Below, piece after piece: positions 45,090 through 58,279 of a stretch of DNA of 64,000 nucleotides; position 1 is the stretch's first letter; every line of letters begins with the position of its first letter. Made by a program: the position numbers and the translations under genes. The notes under the pieces were generated by a model. It made no database searches. It was not told where the DNA came from and saw only the letters and a list, made by a program, of their open reading frames with translations. Origin of the DNA: Eonycteris spelaea (lineage: Eukaryota; Chordata; Mammalia; Chiroptera; Pteropodidae); NCBI GenBank assembly GCA_003508835.1, contig PUFA01000116.1, positions 5,580,001 to 5,644,000 on the forward strand. The letters are read 5' to 3'.

Positions 45090-46790
45090 GAAAAAAAAAT
45101 TCAGATGTAAAATATTAGAAAGAAGAGAAGACAAAATTAAACTTGCTTTCAAATAATTTGATTACATGTCTGGAAAACTCAGAAAAAGAAAAAACAGTGC
45201 TATGAGTAATGCGCCTGGGGACAAAATTTATATTCAGAAATCAGAAGCCTTCACATTACAAAAATAAAAAAATCCATAGAAAGAAGAATGAAAGGACAGG
45301 ATCTGTTTACAAAGCAACAACAAAGAAGTTAAACATTGCTAGGGATAAACTTAAGAAGTAAAATTCAAGATTTACATTTTTAAAAACTTCAAAATGCTTC
45401 TGAGAAACACAAAAGAAATCGAACAAGTGGAAAGATGAACTCGACAATACAGAGATCAATTTTCCTGTAAGTTTATCCATTTAAAATTATACAATCCCAA
45501 TTAGAAATATCAACAGCTTTTTTCTTTTTTAGCTAGACAAACTGGTTAAAATTTTTTACATGAAAATATATGCAAAAATAACCAAAAATATCTGAAATAA
45601 GAGTAATGAGAACTATAATAAAAATGTCATCAAAAATATTCCAACTATTTTAATTTTAAAAAGTTGTCATAAAAAAGAGTAAAGAGGAAGAACTATACCT
45701 ATTATAGCTGGAAAAAAAATAGATTATTCCATAATGGTGAGATGACTTGCCTTTATTATCCCAGGATAAATTTCAAATGGGTGAAAGATTTAAATGTAAA
45801 AAATACACAATAAATTTAACATAAGAGATAAAAGGATGTATATAGGAATGGATAGGATCTTTCGAACTATAACATAAACATAAAAGTCAAAAGAGAAAAG
45901 ACTGATAAATCTGAATTAATAATTTTTTAAAAATCAGTATGATTAATATTACCAAGACAAAGTAATAGACAAATGACAAACTGAGAAACATATCTGCAAC
46001 CCATATCCTAAAAGGTTGATTTGACTAATTATAAAGAGCTCCTGCAAATCAATAAGAAAAAGGATAATAACCTGGTGGAAAAGATGTGCAAAAGATAAGA
46101 CTACATGAAAATATCCTCATCTTCCTCACAGGGAGACCAGCACAAATGGAGACTACATCGTGATACCATTCCACTTGTTAAATTGACAAATATAAATAAG
46201 TTCATAACACACAGAGAAAACGGGCGGCATAAAATGAACTAGCCTGCGAAAGGGCAATTGCGTAGCATCTTTCAGAGTTACAAATGCTCATACACTTTGA
46301 TGCTTCGAAGGAATTGCCGTGCAGATAGCCTGGCACAGGGACGTGACGTATGGATTTGGTTAATAAATGAATCACTGGCTGTAAAAGCAACAGATTGAAA
46401 ACAACTTAAATATTGATGAGTAGGGAAACAGCTAAAATAAACAATTTCACATCCATATGGTTAAATAATCTGGAGCCATTGAAAAAAGAAAAGGAAAAAG
46501 AGGACCCCTTACGTATGGATATGTAGTCATCTGAAAGATATTTTGCCCGATAGAGGACATGAACTGCCAATTGTGCAAAAAAAAAAAAGTTTGTGTGCAT
46601 TTGCTTATATGCTTAAAATACCTCTGTAAACATACACCAGGACAGTGTAACCTTGGTTTCCTGTGGTGGAGGGTGGGAAGGAATCAGATATTGGGGGATA
46701 GATGGGGAGAAAAATATTACGATGCATTATTTGAATTTTGAACCATGTGAATATATTGTGCTTTGACACTAATATTTGAGCATGGCTATG
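45090..46790 (+). mobile_element. old L1 LINE, ORF2 end and 3' UTR
   Basis: Plus-strand order matches old L1. It has 'caatcccaattagaaatatc' (ORF2), 'gagctcctgcaaatcaataa', a 'gataccattccacttgttaa' block, and 3' sequence to about 46.79 kb. Frames are broken throughout. Confidence 0.7.
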
Positions 46791-46794
46791 TCTT

Positions 46795-47425
46795 CCCCTG
46801 ATATTTTGTATTTGGGATAATCTATAATCTAATTCTCTAGGTGTGCTAGTTAATATTCTGAGTAAGATCTTATTCATCTAAAATTCAACTACAGAACCTC
46901 CGCCCCGCTTAACACATACACCTTTCCAGAAACTGGCTAAGTTAAGGAAATGGCATAAAAGATTTCCAAAGTCCACGTATAAACTAAAACGTAGATGTTT
47001 CATTTCAGGAAGTCCGTTAGACTTCCTTTAATCTGTTTATTTTGTTTATGTAGTGAAGACAATTATATCAAGCTTGATAAAATGGTTTACTCGTAGAAAG
47101 TAGATAGGAAGGGGCAGGGTGACTGAGAGCGCCAAGTGAGCAGTGTGTTAGCTCACACGCTGGGGGAAAACAACGCCAATCCAAGGCCGTCGACAGCAGC
47201 GACAGCAGCGTGGGGGTTTACGTAGTGCAGGAGCAGACCTCGGAGCCCACCTCTGTGTGACTGCTCTTCAGCGGCCAGATAGGATCTGCCGAGGCTGGTG
47301 TTCATCCCTAATGATTAAATGGAAGAGAAAAACTTTCGATGATAAAAAGTATAAAACTTAGGCTCTCTGGAAAATAGGACAATGTATTTCAGATAGGTGA
47401 TGTTTTGTAGTATATTTCTGAAAAT
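46795..47425. other. unassigned sequence
   Basis: No recognised element. A short CAGCGA direct repeat lies at 47191-47210. Confidence 0.35.
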
Positions 47426-47429
47426 GCTT

Positions 47430-48300
47430 AACTGGAGACATCATCAAAAATGGCAGAATAACTGGTCAGAGATTCTTTTTTCTAATGAACACGATAAAAT
47501 TTCACTCAACAAATAAAAACACTCAACAAATAAAAATACCAATATCTAAGACTGACAGTAGACATGCAAAACTGGGGCCAGAAAAACATTCTAGCACAAT
47601 AAAGAATTTTATAATACATAAGAGCCCAGAAGAAATTTCTGACTTTTCTGTAATGGAATGACTCCAAAACTCATGATCAAAATCTAAAGAATGAAAAATA
47701 TCTATTAGCAAAGAAACGAGAGGAATTATAACAGCCATTAATCTAGAAGAGATTAGAATAAAAGAGACAGTAATGTAATGATTATAATAGAGTGATTAAG
47801 AGCACTGTTGGTATTCTCATGGACTCAGCCATCTGTTGACAGGAATTATGCTTCTAGATACACTTACACGAGGGTACAGATATGTACACACAGGGATACG
47901 TTTTCCCTGGTCGGAAACAGACATACCTTTGCCTTAAAATAATGAAACTGGAAGCAATGTATACCCACTTAAAAAGGGACTATGTAAACAAATTATATTG
48001 TATCTATACAGTGGAATACTATGCAGTTATTAAATAGGTGGAGGGAGTGAATGCTACACATACTGATGTATAAAATTGAGTACTTTCAAATAATAAAAAA
48101 GCAAGTTGCAGAACATCATGTAACATTATATATTTTAAAAAATTTGTGTGTGTGCACGTGCATTAGGTTTGCACTTGTGTGTTAAGATGTGAATAGAAAA
48201 AGAATTAGAAAGATAGATAGATACATCCCAGACTGTTATAATAGTCCCTCGGGAATCTGAGGGAATGGGCAACAGGCCAGAAACGTTCCCATTTTGCTTT
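47430..48300 (+). mobile_element. L1 LINE 3' fragment
   Basis: Contains 'cagtggaatactatgcagtt' (48009-48028) and 'aaaaaagcaagttgcagaac', typical of L1 3' UTR, preceded by degenerate L1-like sequence. Confidence 0.6.
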
Positions 48301-48719
48301 ACACAGAGCAATATTATTTGATTAAAAAAAAAATGTTTGTTAAACATTTAGAAAGAAGGATATTGTTGTTAACCCCGAAAAGTCCAGTTGGTGGGCTAGA
48401 CTAGGAGATCAAACCAAACCACAACTGGATTAAGATGAAGTGGTAACAGTGACCGAGCTTGGGAACGGTTTGCAATAATCTGGGGTTTAAATGGTGTTTC
48501 TGAATAGGGGTATCAAATCAGTGAACGTTGTGATAATGAAGAGAGAGTGTTTTGTCTCCCTAAAACTCCTCCCTACCTTCTCTGGGGAAGCACTTCTTTC
48601 TCTTGGGAAATGCTCTTTTTTTCCTCTTTTTCCCCTTTGCAAACCTTTGGCTTTAAGAATACAAGGTTCTTTGCAAACCTGTGCTCCTGACCACAAACAG
48701 AGGCCTACAGGCAGGCACC

Positions 48720-49110
48720 TAAGCCCTACTGAGCTGAGCGTGTGAACGCTGCCACCTCACTCCATTATAATAGGTGACATAGTGCCCACCTGACCTAGGC
48801 AAGACAATCACAGCTCCGGCGTGGCGTTTTTTAAACTGGACTTGGAGGAAGAGAGTCATTCCTTCTTTGATGGTGGGAACTAACCTGCATCCCTGGAGTG
48901 TCACCACCCACATGGAAGAGGCCAGAAAAGGCAGAAAATGATGGAGCCAGTCTTAGAAAGAAGCTGTGACGAGACACAGAGAGAAAACCGGCCATGCCAC
49001 TGCCTGCTTCCTGTCTTGCGGTCACGGGAGAGCCATCCTCCCTGTGGCCTGAGTTAGTTCAGGTTGGGTTTCTGTCCTTCACAAGCAGAAATACACTGGC
49101 TAATAGAAAA
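48720..49110 (+). mobile_element. probable LTR (class III or MaLR-like)
   Basis: Ends with 'gttgggtttctgtccttcac' and 'ctggctaatag', resembling the 3' end of old solo LTRs. Family not determined. Confidence 0.35.
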
Positions 49111-49114
49111 AAAA

Positions 49115-50125
49115 AGGAGAGCCAGCGAACACATTTATTTCCTTCCGCCTCCACTTAAATAGCAGTGTGATGATGATGAATCTAAAAAGGAACTGATAAT
49201 ATTCAAAAGATGACAGATCGGATGACTGCAGCTTTTAGAGCCTAATCATAAAATCCTGGAACAGGGCAGTGTGTTTAAGTCCTTGAGAAAAACTATTGCC
49301 CCAAAGACCATCTTTCTGGTTGAGGGATCAACCATTTGGGAAAAAAAAAAATAGAATGATGTTTCACAGGTTCAAAAGCCAGAGATTTTCTGACCACATA
49401 TCTCATCTGTAAATAACATTTAAAAGTTATTTTTTTTTTTTTTTGCAGCTTACTGTGTAGAAGAATCATGTTGAAAAGATTTAATTCAAAACCCTGAGAG
49501 CAGTTACTAGGTGGGTCATTATAAGAATAATGCTGAACTCAACACCATGTATGAGATCAAAAAAGAGAGCAAATGAAACACACATTTAGACAAGAAACAA
49601 TTAGTGCATAACTTCGTGTCAGAGAAACGTGTCCAAAATTTCTATTTTCAGTGCTTAACATAAATAGAGACAAGAATGTTTTTGTTAGTTAACCTTGTAG
49701 AATTGAGTTAAATAAAACTATCTTCAACTTATTTTGGAAAATAGTACATGTAAATGCAGTCTATGTATAAAAAGACGTAATTGTTAAAACAGAATAAGAA
49801 GTATAAGAGGGAGGACAAATCAGTGGAGTGGATTCCAGCCATAACTATTTCTCAAAAGATAAAATTCACCTCTTAAGAAAAGTCTCATTCTGTATTTAAA
49901 AACAAAGCCAATGTGTGAAGGTTAAAAATAGTAGATGAACTAAGACACTACTCTAATATTATGGAGAAAGTATAAATGATATTCGCTATGATAGATGCCA
50001 GTGCATAAATTATTAATCACCATAGTCACTATAAAAGATAATGAAAAGGCACAAAAAAAGAGAATATTTTAACAATTTTATATTCAACCAAATAATATAG
50101 CACTAAAACTTATCAACAGAAACAT
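49115..50125. other. unassigned AT-rich sequence
   Basis: A 15-base T run lies at 49430-49444. Some of it may be L1-derived, but no clear match was seen. Confidence 0.35.
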
Positions 50126-50129
50126 GTTT

Positions 50130-50560
50130 AAATGGAGGAGAGCGTGGCAGCCATTGGCAGTCTCTGTGCAGACCTCCAAGTGCATGGCCGCACTGAGGAG
50201 AGCTCCTGCTGCCGGGCTGTGCCACACACAGCCTGCTCCCCTGGGATCTGAGGGCCACCCATTCCTGGAGACAAGGGATTCCTCTGACTGCAACGTCAGC
50301 TCGAGGGCTCCCGGATGATTGTGTGGGAGGGTAAAAGGCTTCCATCCACCTCCTAACCCTCTTTCCTGCCTTCCAGGTCAGACTCGCTCTGTGCGTGATG
50401 ACTCTCCCAGCCTTCTCTGGCTCCCTCCCCGTATTCTCTCCCTGGCATTTCCCTAATAAACAGTTGCACAGTTAATCTGGTCTCGGCATCTGGTTCTCTG
50501 ATGACCCACAGTTTTCTGGAGAGAGTGACAAGTGATGCATTTGTGGTGAGAGCTGCTCAG
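50130..50560 (+). mobile_element. probable LTR fragment with poly(A) signal
   Basis: 'tttccctaataaacagttgc' (poly(A) signal near 50455), then 'gcatctggttctctgatgac', resembles the R/U5 end of a retroviral LTR. Family unknown; no viral genes nearby. Confidence 0.4.
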
Positions 50561-50839
50561 TATCCGAATGCATGCTACCTTGGCAAGTCCAGCGGCGGGT
50601 ACGCTAGAGCCCTAATGTTTCAGATGTGGCAGACAGGGGAGTCAGAATTAGCCTGAACAACATAGTGACGTCCCCAGGTAGGTAGATCCCAGAGGGAAAC
50701 ATGGACTGCTTTTTGGCAGAATTCAGAACTTTGAAAAGGTCCCAAATAGGGCCTCAAATGCAGGAAGCATTAGCATCAGGCAGTATCTGGGGGTACATAA
50801 CTGTGGTTGGCTCATCTATTCATCTAGTGCCGAGGTTTC

Positions 50840-50851
50840 GGGGGGGGGGGG
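50840..50851. repeat. G12 homopolymer
   Basis: Twelve consecutive guanines. Confidence 0.95.
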
Positions 50852-50854
50852 AAT

Positions 50855-51295
50855 CAAACTTCCCAGGGAACAGCAATGCAGCAATGGTTGGGGTGAAGCC
50901 GAGACCCAGGCCTAGTGGAGATAACAACCAGAAAGGACACAGAAGGTCTATGGCATCAGTCAGCGTAGAGGTCACGGTGGGAAAGTGATGACCCAAGCGG
51001 CTCCCTCAGCCGCCACAAAGAATCTTTAAGGAGCAACAGCGCTCCTCACAAACTCCTCATAGTCGTAGTATTAAGACCGTGCTATAATTCTTCTTGGCCA
51101 GGATCACCTCCAAAAGAGTGGTGATTCCTTGGGGTTTTTATCAACAAGATAAAACTAATGAAAATATCAAAGACTTGGACAATTCAATTATTCGGGCAAT
51201 TTTAACATGTTGTAAAATTAAACAGGAAAATTTTCTGATAGCAGGAATTCCTTCGTTTACAAATTCCTTCATTTCTAGGGATATTAAAATATGTT
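50855..51295. other. unassigned sequence
   Basis: Nothing recognised between the G run and the L1 fragment. Confidence 0.35.
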
Positions 51296-51299
51296 TTTA

Positions 51300-51680
51300 T
51301 TAGTAAAAATTGGCTTAGGAAAGAAATTAAGAATTTAATACAAATCTGTTTTAAAGCTCTGCATATCAAAATGTGTTGGGATATGGCCAAAACAGGGTTT
51401 AGAAGAAAATGTACTCACAGGTTTTTAATAGGAAGAAATTTAAAAAAGGGATATTAATGAAAAAATAATTATACTGTAAATTTCTAGAATAGAACAAAGT
51501 ATTAGTCTAAAGCCAAATAGGAAGATAATACAAAAGCATAAGTTAATAACATGGAAAATAAGTGGTAGAAATTATACATAAAATTAAGAGCTGGTTATTT
51601 GAAGAGAAGAAAATTGATAAACACAGGTAAAAAGACATGTAATAATAATGCATAAAGAGATGTGTGGGTACATCTCCCAT
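51300..51680 (+). mobile_element. L1 LINE ORF2 fragment
   Basis: Degenerate match to the L1 ORF2 region around 'gagctggttatttgaagaga' and 'aaaattgataaacacaggta'. Confidence 0.55.
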
Positions 51681-51734
51681 TATAACTCTTTTAATTGGTA
51701 GATTATGACAGCCACTAATTAAAAACATCAATGT

Positions 51735-51776
51735 ACACACGCACACACACACACGCACGCACACACAGGCACACAT
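51735..51776. repeat. (AC)n microsatellite
   Basis: AC repeat with CGCAC and GGCAC interruptions. Confidence 0.9.
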
Positions 51777-51899
51777 GAAAAATCCTAACATTTCCCACAT
51801 TGACCTCTTTTGCCGGCTTCTCTTTCTGGCCATCGCATGTTGGAGAGGCCACGCTCTGACCTCTTAGATTCATCCCTAGGTGATCTCCTCTGGTCCCTT

Positions 51900-52720
51900 G
51901 ATTTTAAAGATGATAGATTTAAATTCAAACTTCCAATTCGTTATCTGTACTCTTGATCTTTCCCTTGAGCTCTAGATGTTTATATTTAATTTCCTGCTCA
52001 ACATCTCTACCTCAGTGTCTACTGAGCATCCTTTAAACACCTAAAACAGAGCCTTCTACCTGTACCCACTCACAACCCATTCCCCCTCAATTTTCTTTCT
52101 CTTAGGAGATGGTACCACAGTTCCTCCAGCACTTCCAGTCTCAAATCCAGACATCCGGCTTGATATCCCTCTCCCTCATCCGCTCTCACGCAGAATACAT
52201 CAACTAATTCTATTGGCACTATCTAGAACATATCTACATTTCAGCTGCTTCTTACCACCTCCGCTGCCATCACTTTAAATATCTTCCTCTTCTCTTGCCT
52301 GGATTTTGTGATGATTCTTATGGCCTCCTAACCAGCCTTTCTACTTCTACTCATTTCCCCTTCCCCCAGGACACTGGTGATCCCTCAAAAACTGTCCAGT
52401 GACTTCCCACCACACATAAGGAAAGTTCAAAGCCTTCCCTCAGATCACATGGCTAACTCCTTTGCTCCTGCTCAAATGCCAGATCGCACTATCAGAAATG
52501 GGCTTCATTTCCACCACCCTCATCCCTCTCCCTGTTCCTACCTTATTTCTCCTCACAGCAGTTATCACTGCCTCAGATTAGAGTATTTATTTGTATGCTT
52601 CTTTATCATCCACCCATCTCTCCTTTCTGGGTGCTCTTGCCCTGTCGCACACCTGTGCACCTCTTTGCACCCCTATTTCCTGGTGCCTTTTTGAAAAATC
52701 TACTTAGAAACAGCAATTCC
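51900..52720 (+). mobile_element. L2 LINE, long 3' portion
   Basis: Follows L2 order: 'ttgagctctagatgtttata', 'caacatctctacctcagtgt', 'cttaccacctccgctgccat', 'tggcctcctaaccagccttt', 'cagtgacttcccaccacaca'. Confidence 0.85.
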
Positions 52721-52724
52721 CAAA

Positions 52725-53920
52725 AATACCTAGGCAGGAAGGTGAACTGGAGGCCTGGAAAAGGTAATGAATTGTCTGAGGTTATGGGAGGCCCCCATAC
52801 GTCATGGTCAGAGGCAGTTACAATGAGCACAGTCATGTCAATATCTGCTAGGGTTTCAGTTCTCACACAGAACTGGGAAGCTCCGACCTCGTGGAGAACA
52901 GTAAGACTAATTAATTACCACCTTCTAGTGATATATAGGCAAGGCCTAGATTACCTGCTAGCGATATAGACAAAGCCTTGAAGTGCTACCTGCCACCCAT
53001 AAATAAGAGAATGGGCATTGAAGATCACTTTACTTGGACAATCTTTCTAGTTCTAGGGCAGAGCTAGAATGGACTCTTTATTTCTTACAGTGAATCTCAA
53101 AGTATTAACAGAACATGCCAGCTCTAATCCACCTCTAGTCACAGGGGAGAAACTTAAATCGAAGAAAGGATTAAAGAGTTATTTGACGGCTTCTTACTAG
53201 TCCAGGTACGGTGCATGTGGAACTGTTGAGAGAAGTTGGGGGTTGTCCTGACAGTCCGCAAGCCCTCAGGGGAGTTGGCTGTACTCACGGTTAGTCAGTG
53301 GAGGCTGCACTTTTAAGTGGGTTTTATAAGTTCAGGAGTAGTAGCCCAGACAGGGCTGCATGTCCTGAAGCTTCAGACTCTCACAGACAGACAGACTCTG
53401 GACCGTCTCTCTTCTGGAGAACCACAGGTGTGGTTCTGACCCTTATCAAGAGTGGTTAAGCATTCCGAGCTCAAGAAACCCACCAGTCTTTTAAATATAG
53501 ATAGTACAAATCCAATAACAACACTCTTACATTTCAAACATAGCATTGGCACCCAAACCCAAACTGCTGTACTAAAACCAAGTTACATCCGCCAGTTCTA
53601 AATTTACAGACCACACACAGGCTTTAGAAAATTTAGAGGACAATCTGGAAAGCAAAGTAAGAAAATTTCATTCCAAAATAGGATTTTCTTGGGAGAATCC
53701 AGGTCCCCAAAAGAGAATTGCTCTGTAGACCCCCTACCGTGACAGCCACACAGGTAGATTCAGAGCCAGGACAGAGGCAAAATACACACATTTTCTTGTC
53801 ATATGATAAATCTAGAAATCTTATTTTATTCAATTAAGAAGTGAAAACAACCTGGGAATACCCTTAGGAGAATCTGGGGTTAGGTAGATTTGTCATCTTT
53901 CTAGCCTCTTGTGAGAAATG
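52725..53920. other. unassigned intergenic sequence
   Basis: No recognised gene or repeat family. Confidence 0.4.
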
Positions 53921-53924
53921 TCTC

Positions 53925-54170
53925 CATGTCTACTTGCCGATTGGATTCTTTGTTTAATGTTGATTTTCGAGGTTTTCTTAAATACGTATTTTAGATACTA
54001 GTTCTTTGTTGGATGTGTGGTTTGCAAGCATTTTCCCCAGTCTGTAGTCTCTCTTTTCATCCTCTTAACATGGTTCGTTGCACAGAATTTTTAATTTTGA
54101 GAAGTCTAATTTATTCATTCTCTCTTTTACGGACTGCGCTTTTGGTCTGCAGGCCTAAGAACCAGGAGCA
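53925..54170 (-). mobile_element. L1 LINE 3' UTR segment
   Basis: On plus 'agatactagttctttgttgg', 'gtttgcaagcattttcccca' and 'tttttaattttgagaagtct' are the complement of an L1MB-type 3' region. Confidence 0.65.
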
Positions 54171-54747
54171 CCAACGTCCAAGGGCAGGAGAGGATGGATG
54201 TCCCGCTCAAGCACAGACAGCAGAGTTGCCTTTCCTTCACCTTCACGCTGTCGGGCACACAGAAGGTTAGATGACAGTCACATGTTCCGGTGAGGCTGAT
54301 TTCTTTTTTTCACCCCAGCTTTATTGAGATATAACATTGCGTAAATTTAAGGTATTCAATGTGATTATTTGAATCTCATATATAAAAGCAAAATGATTAC
54401 TACAATAAGTCTGGTTAATACACCCATTACCTCTTTACCTAGTATTTTTTATTTGTAGTGAGAATGTTTCAGATTTACCCTCAAAGCATCTTTCAAGTAT
54501 AATATAGTGAACTATAGTCACTATGCTCTTTATTAGACCCCCCCAGATTTATTCATCTTATAACTGAAAGTTTGTAGCCTTTGACCAACATCTCCCCCAT
54601 TTCTCCCACCCCCCATCGCTGGCAAACGCCCATGCTATTCTGTTTCTGTGAGTTCAGCTTTTATAAGAATACGTATAGTGTTATCATACAGTATTTGTAT
54701 TTTTCTGCATGACTTATTTTATAAAGTGTAATACCTTCATGAATAAT

Positions 54748-54832
54748 ATTATATACATATATGTATATATACATACATATACATATATATGTATGTATGT
54801 ACATATATATGCATATATATATATATATATAA
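54748..54832. repeat. (TA/CATA)n AT-rich microsatellite
   Basis: ATATAC/ATGTAT alternation with inverted symmetry, inside the L1 3' UTR. Confidence 0.9.
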
Positions 54833-55274
54833 ATCACATTTTCTTTATCCATTATCTTCATACTTTGCTATTATGAATGGCACCACAATGAACATGGGTG
54901 CGGATATCTCTTCGAAATCCTGATTTCATTTCCTTTGAATAAATATCCAGAAGTGAAGTGGGATTGCTGGGTCATATGGTAGTTCTATTTTTAATTTTTT
55001 TGAGGAAACTCCATGCTGTTTTCCATAGTGGCTGTACCACTTTACATTCCCACCAGCAGTGCATGAGGGTTCCTTTCCTTTTCTGTACCCCCTCACCAGC
55101 TTGTCTTTGATAGCAGCCCTTCTAACAGGTGTGAGGTGATATCTCATTGTGGTTTTGATGCATTTCCCCGATGATTAGTGATGTAGAGCATGCTTTCATG
55201 TAACTGCTGCCCCTTTGTCTGCCTTTGGAAAAATGTCTATTCAGTTCCTCTGCCCATTTTTTAATCAGATTATT

Positions 55275-55281
55275 TTATCTA

Positions 55282-55317
<36 letters not shown>

Positions 55318-55319
55318 TC
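55275..55319. repeat. (TCTG)n(TCTA)n microsatellite
   Basis: Four TCTG units flanked by TCTA units, within L1. Confidence 0.95.
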
Positions 55320-55858
55320 GTACTGAATTGTCTGAGTTCCTTCTGTATTTTGGATTTAACCCTTTATCTGATGTAGTGTTTGTAGATATTTTCTCCCATT
55401 CTATAGATTTCCCATTCACTTAGTCAATTATTTCCTTTGCTGTGCAGAAGCATTTTAGTTTGATGTAGTCCTCCTCGTTTATTTTTGCTTTTTGCCTATG
55501 CTTTTGGTGAAACATCCAAAAAATTATTTTTAAAATCCATGTCAGGAAGCTTTTCCCTTATGTTTTCTTCCGGGGGTTTCACAGTTTCAGGTCTTACATT
55601 TAAGTTTTTAATCCATTTGAGTTGATTTGTGTGCATGGTACCAGGTAAAGGTATAATTGTATTCTTTTGCATGCGGACATCCAGTTCTCCAACACCATTC
55701 GTTGAAGAGACTGTTCTTTTCCCATTGTGTATTCTCGGCCCCCTTAATTATGACGGTTGACTATATATATGTCTGTTTCCGGGCTCTCTGTTCTGTTCCA
55801 TTGGTCTCTGTGTCTGTCTTTATGTCAGTACCGTGCTGGTTTGGTTCTCTTTAAAGGC

Positions 55859-58010
55859 TTTTTTATTTTTAGAGTGGTTTTAGGTTTATGGCAAAATTAA
55901 GATGATGGTACAGAGATTTCTCATACTTTCCACTCCTACACATGCATATGTAGCCTTCTGCACTTCCACATCCCCCACCAGAGTGGTACATTTATTACAA
56001 TAGATGAACCTACAATGACACATCAATCTCCCGAAGTAGTAGTTTACATTAGGGTTCACTCTTGTTGTTCTACATTCTGTGGGTTCGGACAAATGTATAA
56101 TGATGACATGTATCCATCATTTTCACATCATACAGTTTCACTGCCCTAAAATTCCTCTGCGCTTCACTCATTAATCCCTATCTCCCCCCCCCCCCCGCCT
56201 CCACAACCCCTGGCAACCACTGATCTTTTTACTATCTCCAGAGTTTTGCTTTTTCCAGAATGTCGTATCAGTGGAATCATACAGTATGTAGTCTTTACAG
56301 ATCGGCTTCTTTTACTTAGTAATAGTCATTTAAGGTTCCTCTATGTCTTCCCATGGCTCTGTATCTCACCTTTTTTATGGCACTGTCTGGATGTGCCACG
56401 GTTTATCCATTCTCCTACTGAAGGACACCTGGGTTGCTTCCATGTTTTGGCCATCGTGAATGAAGCTGTTATAAACACCTGTGTACAGGTTTTGTGTGGA
56501 CATAGGTGTTCAGCTCCTTTGGGGAAATACTAAGGCGTGTGATTACTGGGTCCTATAGTAAGAATATGTTAACGTTGCTGGAAACCACCAAACTGCCTTT
56601 CAAGGTGGCTACACCGTGTTGCATTCCCCTCAGCAAGTGAATGAGAGTTCCTGTCGCTCCATATCCTCACCAGCGTTTGGTGTGGTCAGTGTTTTTGGAT
56701 TTTGGCCATTCTGATAGGTGCGTAGTGGTGTCTCATTGTTTTAATTTGCATTGTCCTAATGACATATGATGTGGAGCATCTTTTCATACGCTTATTTGCC
56801 ATCTGTATAATGTTCCTTGGTGTGGTATCTGTTAATATTTTTGAGCTATTTTTTTAAATTGGGTTGTTTGTTTTCTTGTTGCTGAGTTTTATAGAATTTT
56901 TGTGTATTTTGGATAATAGTCCTTTATCAGGTGTGTGTTTTACAAATATTTTCCCCCAGTCTCTGGCTTTTCTTCTCATTCTCTTGACATTGTATTTCAC
57001 AGAGTAGATGTTTTAGTTTTAATGAAGTGCAGATTATCAATTATTTCTTTTATAGATTGTATCTTTAGCGTTTTATCTGAAAAGTCATCAACATACCCAA
57101 GGTCCTCTAGGTTTTCTCCTATGTTACCTTCTAGGAGTTTTACAGCTTTGAGTTTTATATTTACATCTGTGATCCATTTCGGGTTAACTTTTGTGAAGGG
57201 TATAAAGGTCTGTGTCTAGATTCTTTTCTTTTCTCATCTTTTTTTTTTTTTTTGCATATAAATGTCTAGTGGTTCCAGCACCATTTGTTGATGAAACTAT
57301 CTTTGCTTCATCATATTGCCTTTGCTTTTTCATCAAAGATCAATTGACTGTATTTATGGGAGTCTATTTCTGGCCTCTCTGTTCCTGTCCATTGATCTCT
57401 TCGTCTGTTCTTTAATCAGTATCACACGGTATTGATTAACGTAGCATTATAGTCAATTGAGTCGTGTCATTCTTCTTAATTTTGTTCTCCTCCAATATGG
57501 CATTGGCTCTTCTCGATCTTTTGCTTCTCCACATAAACTTTAAAATCCGGTTGTCAGGTCACATAAAATAACTTGCTGGGGTTCTGATGAGAATTGCATT
57601 CAATCTATAGATCAGTTGGAAAAAACTGACGTCTCGACAATATTGCTTTTCTATCTATTATTTCATTCATCAGAGTTTTTTTAGTTTTCCCCATATAGGT
57701 CTTATACATATTCTGACAGATTTATACCTAAATGTTTAATTTTTGGTTGCTAGTGTAAATGTTATTGTGTTTTTAATGCCAAATTTTACTTGTTCATTGA
57801 TGGAGTACCTACTGTTTTTGATTACTATAGCTTTGTAATGATTTTTGAAATCAGGAAGTATGAGGCCTATAGTTTAGTTATTCTTTCTCAAGATTTATTT
57901 GGATATTCTGGGTCTTTTGTAATTCCATATGAACTTTAGGATTATTTTATCTCTTTCTGTAAAAAATGCCATTGGTGTTTTAATAGAGATCGTATTGAAT
58001 CTGTAGATTC
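55859..58010 (-). mobile_element. L1 LINE, second 3' UTR and ORF2 region
   Basis: A second L1 3' terminus in the same orientation begins here ('ggttttaggtttatggcaaa', 'catcccccaccagagtggta'), contains a C13 run at 56184-56196, and continues with degenerate ORF2 complement to about 58.0 kb. A T15 run sits at 57239-57253. Confidence 0.75.
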
Positions 58011-58014
58011 CAGC

Positions 58015-58275
58015 CTATCATGAGAATATCTATGTCCGTTCCAAGTTCTGTTTCTAGGTGATAGAAAACATCTGATCCTCAAGATATTGATGAGTTCCAT
58101 AGAAGAGAAGATAAGTGTGTTCTTCCTAGCTTTTAGTCACCCTGAACCATCTGGGCCTTGGAGCCATAGTACAGGTGCCCAGAGCTTTACAAATGAGCCA
58201 AATACTCTTATAGTCATTTGTCTGTTTGCAGATCAATTACTTGACTTCTTTTGCCATACTCTGTGTCGTAAGGAA
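58015..58275. other. unassigned sequence
   Basis: Transition between L1 and a GC-richer repeat-like block. Confidence 0.3.
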
Positions 58276-58279
58276 CTAG

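Larger units (their letters stand above)
54305..55858 (-). mobile_element. L1 LINE, 3' UTR and ORF2 C-terminus
   Basis: The 3' end lies at left ('ccagctttattgagatataa'). A minus-strand frame at 54926-55147 reads [16 protein letters not shown] and [15 protein letters not shown], the C-terminal end of L1 ORF2. Truncated by the neighbouring L1 3' end at about 55.86 kb. Confidence 0.8.
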
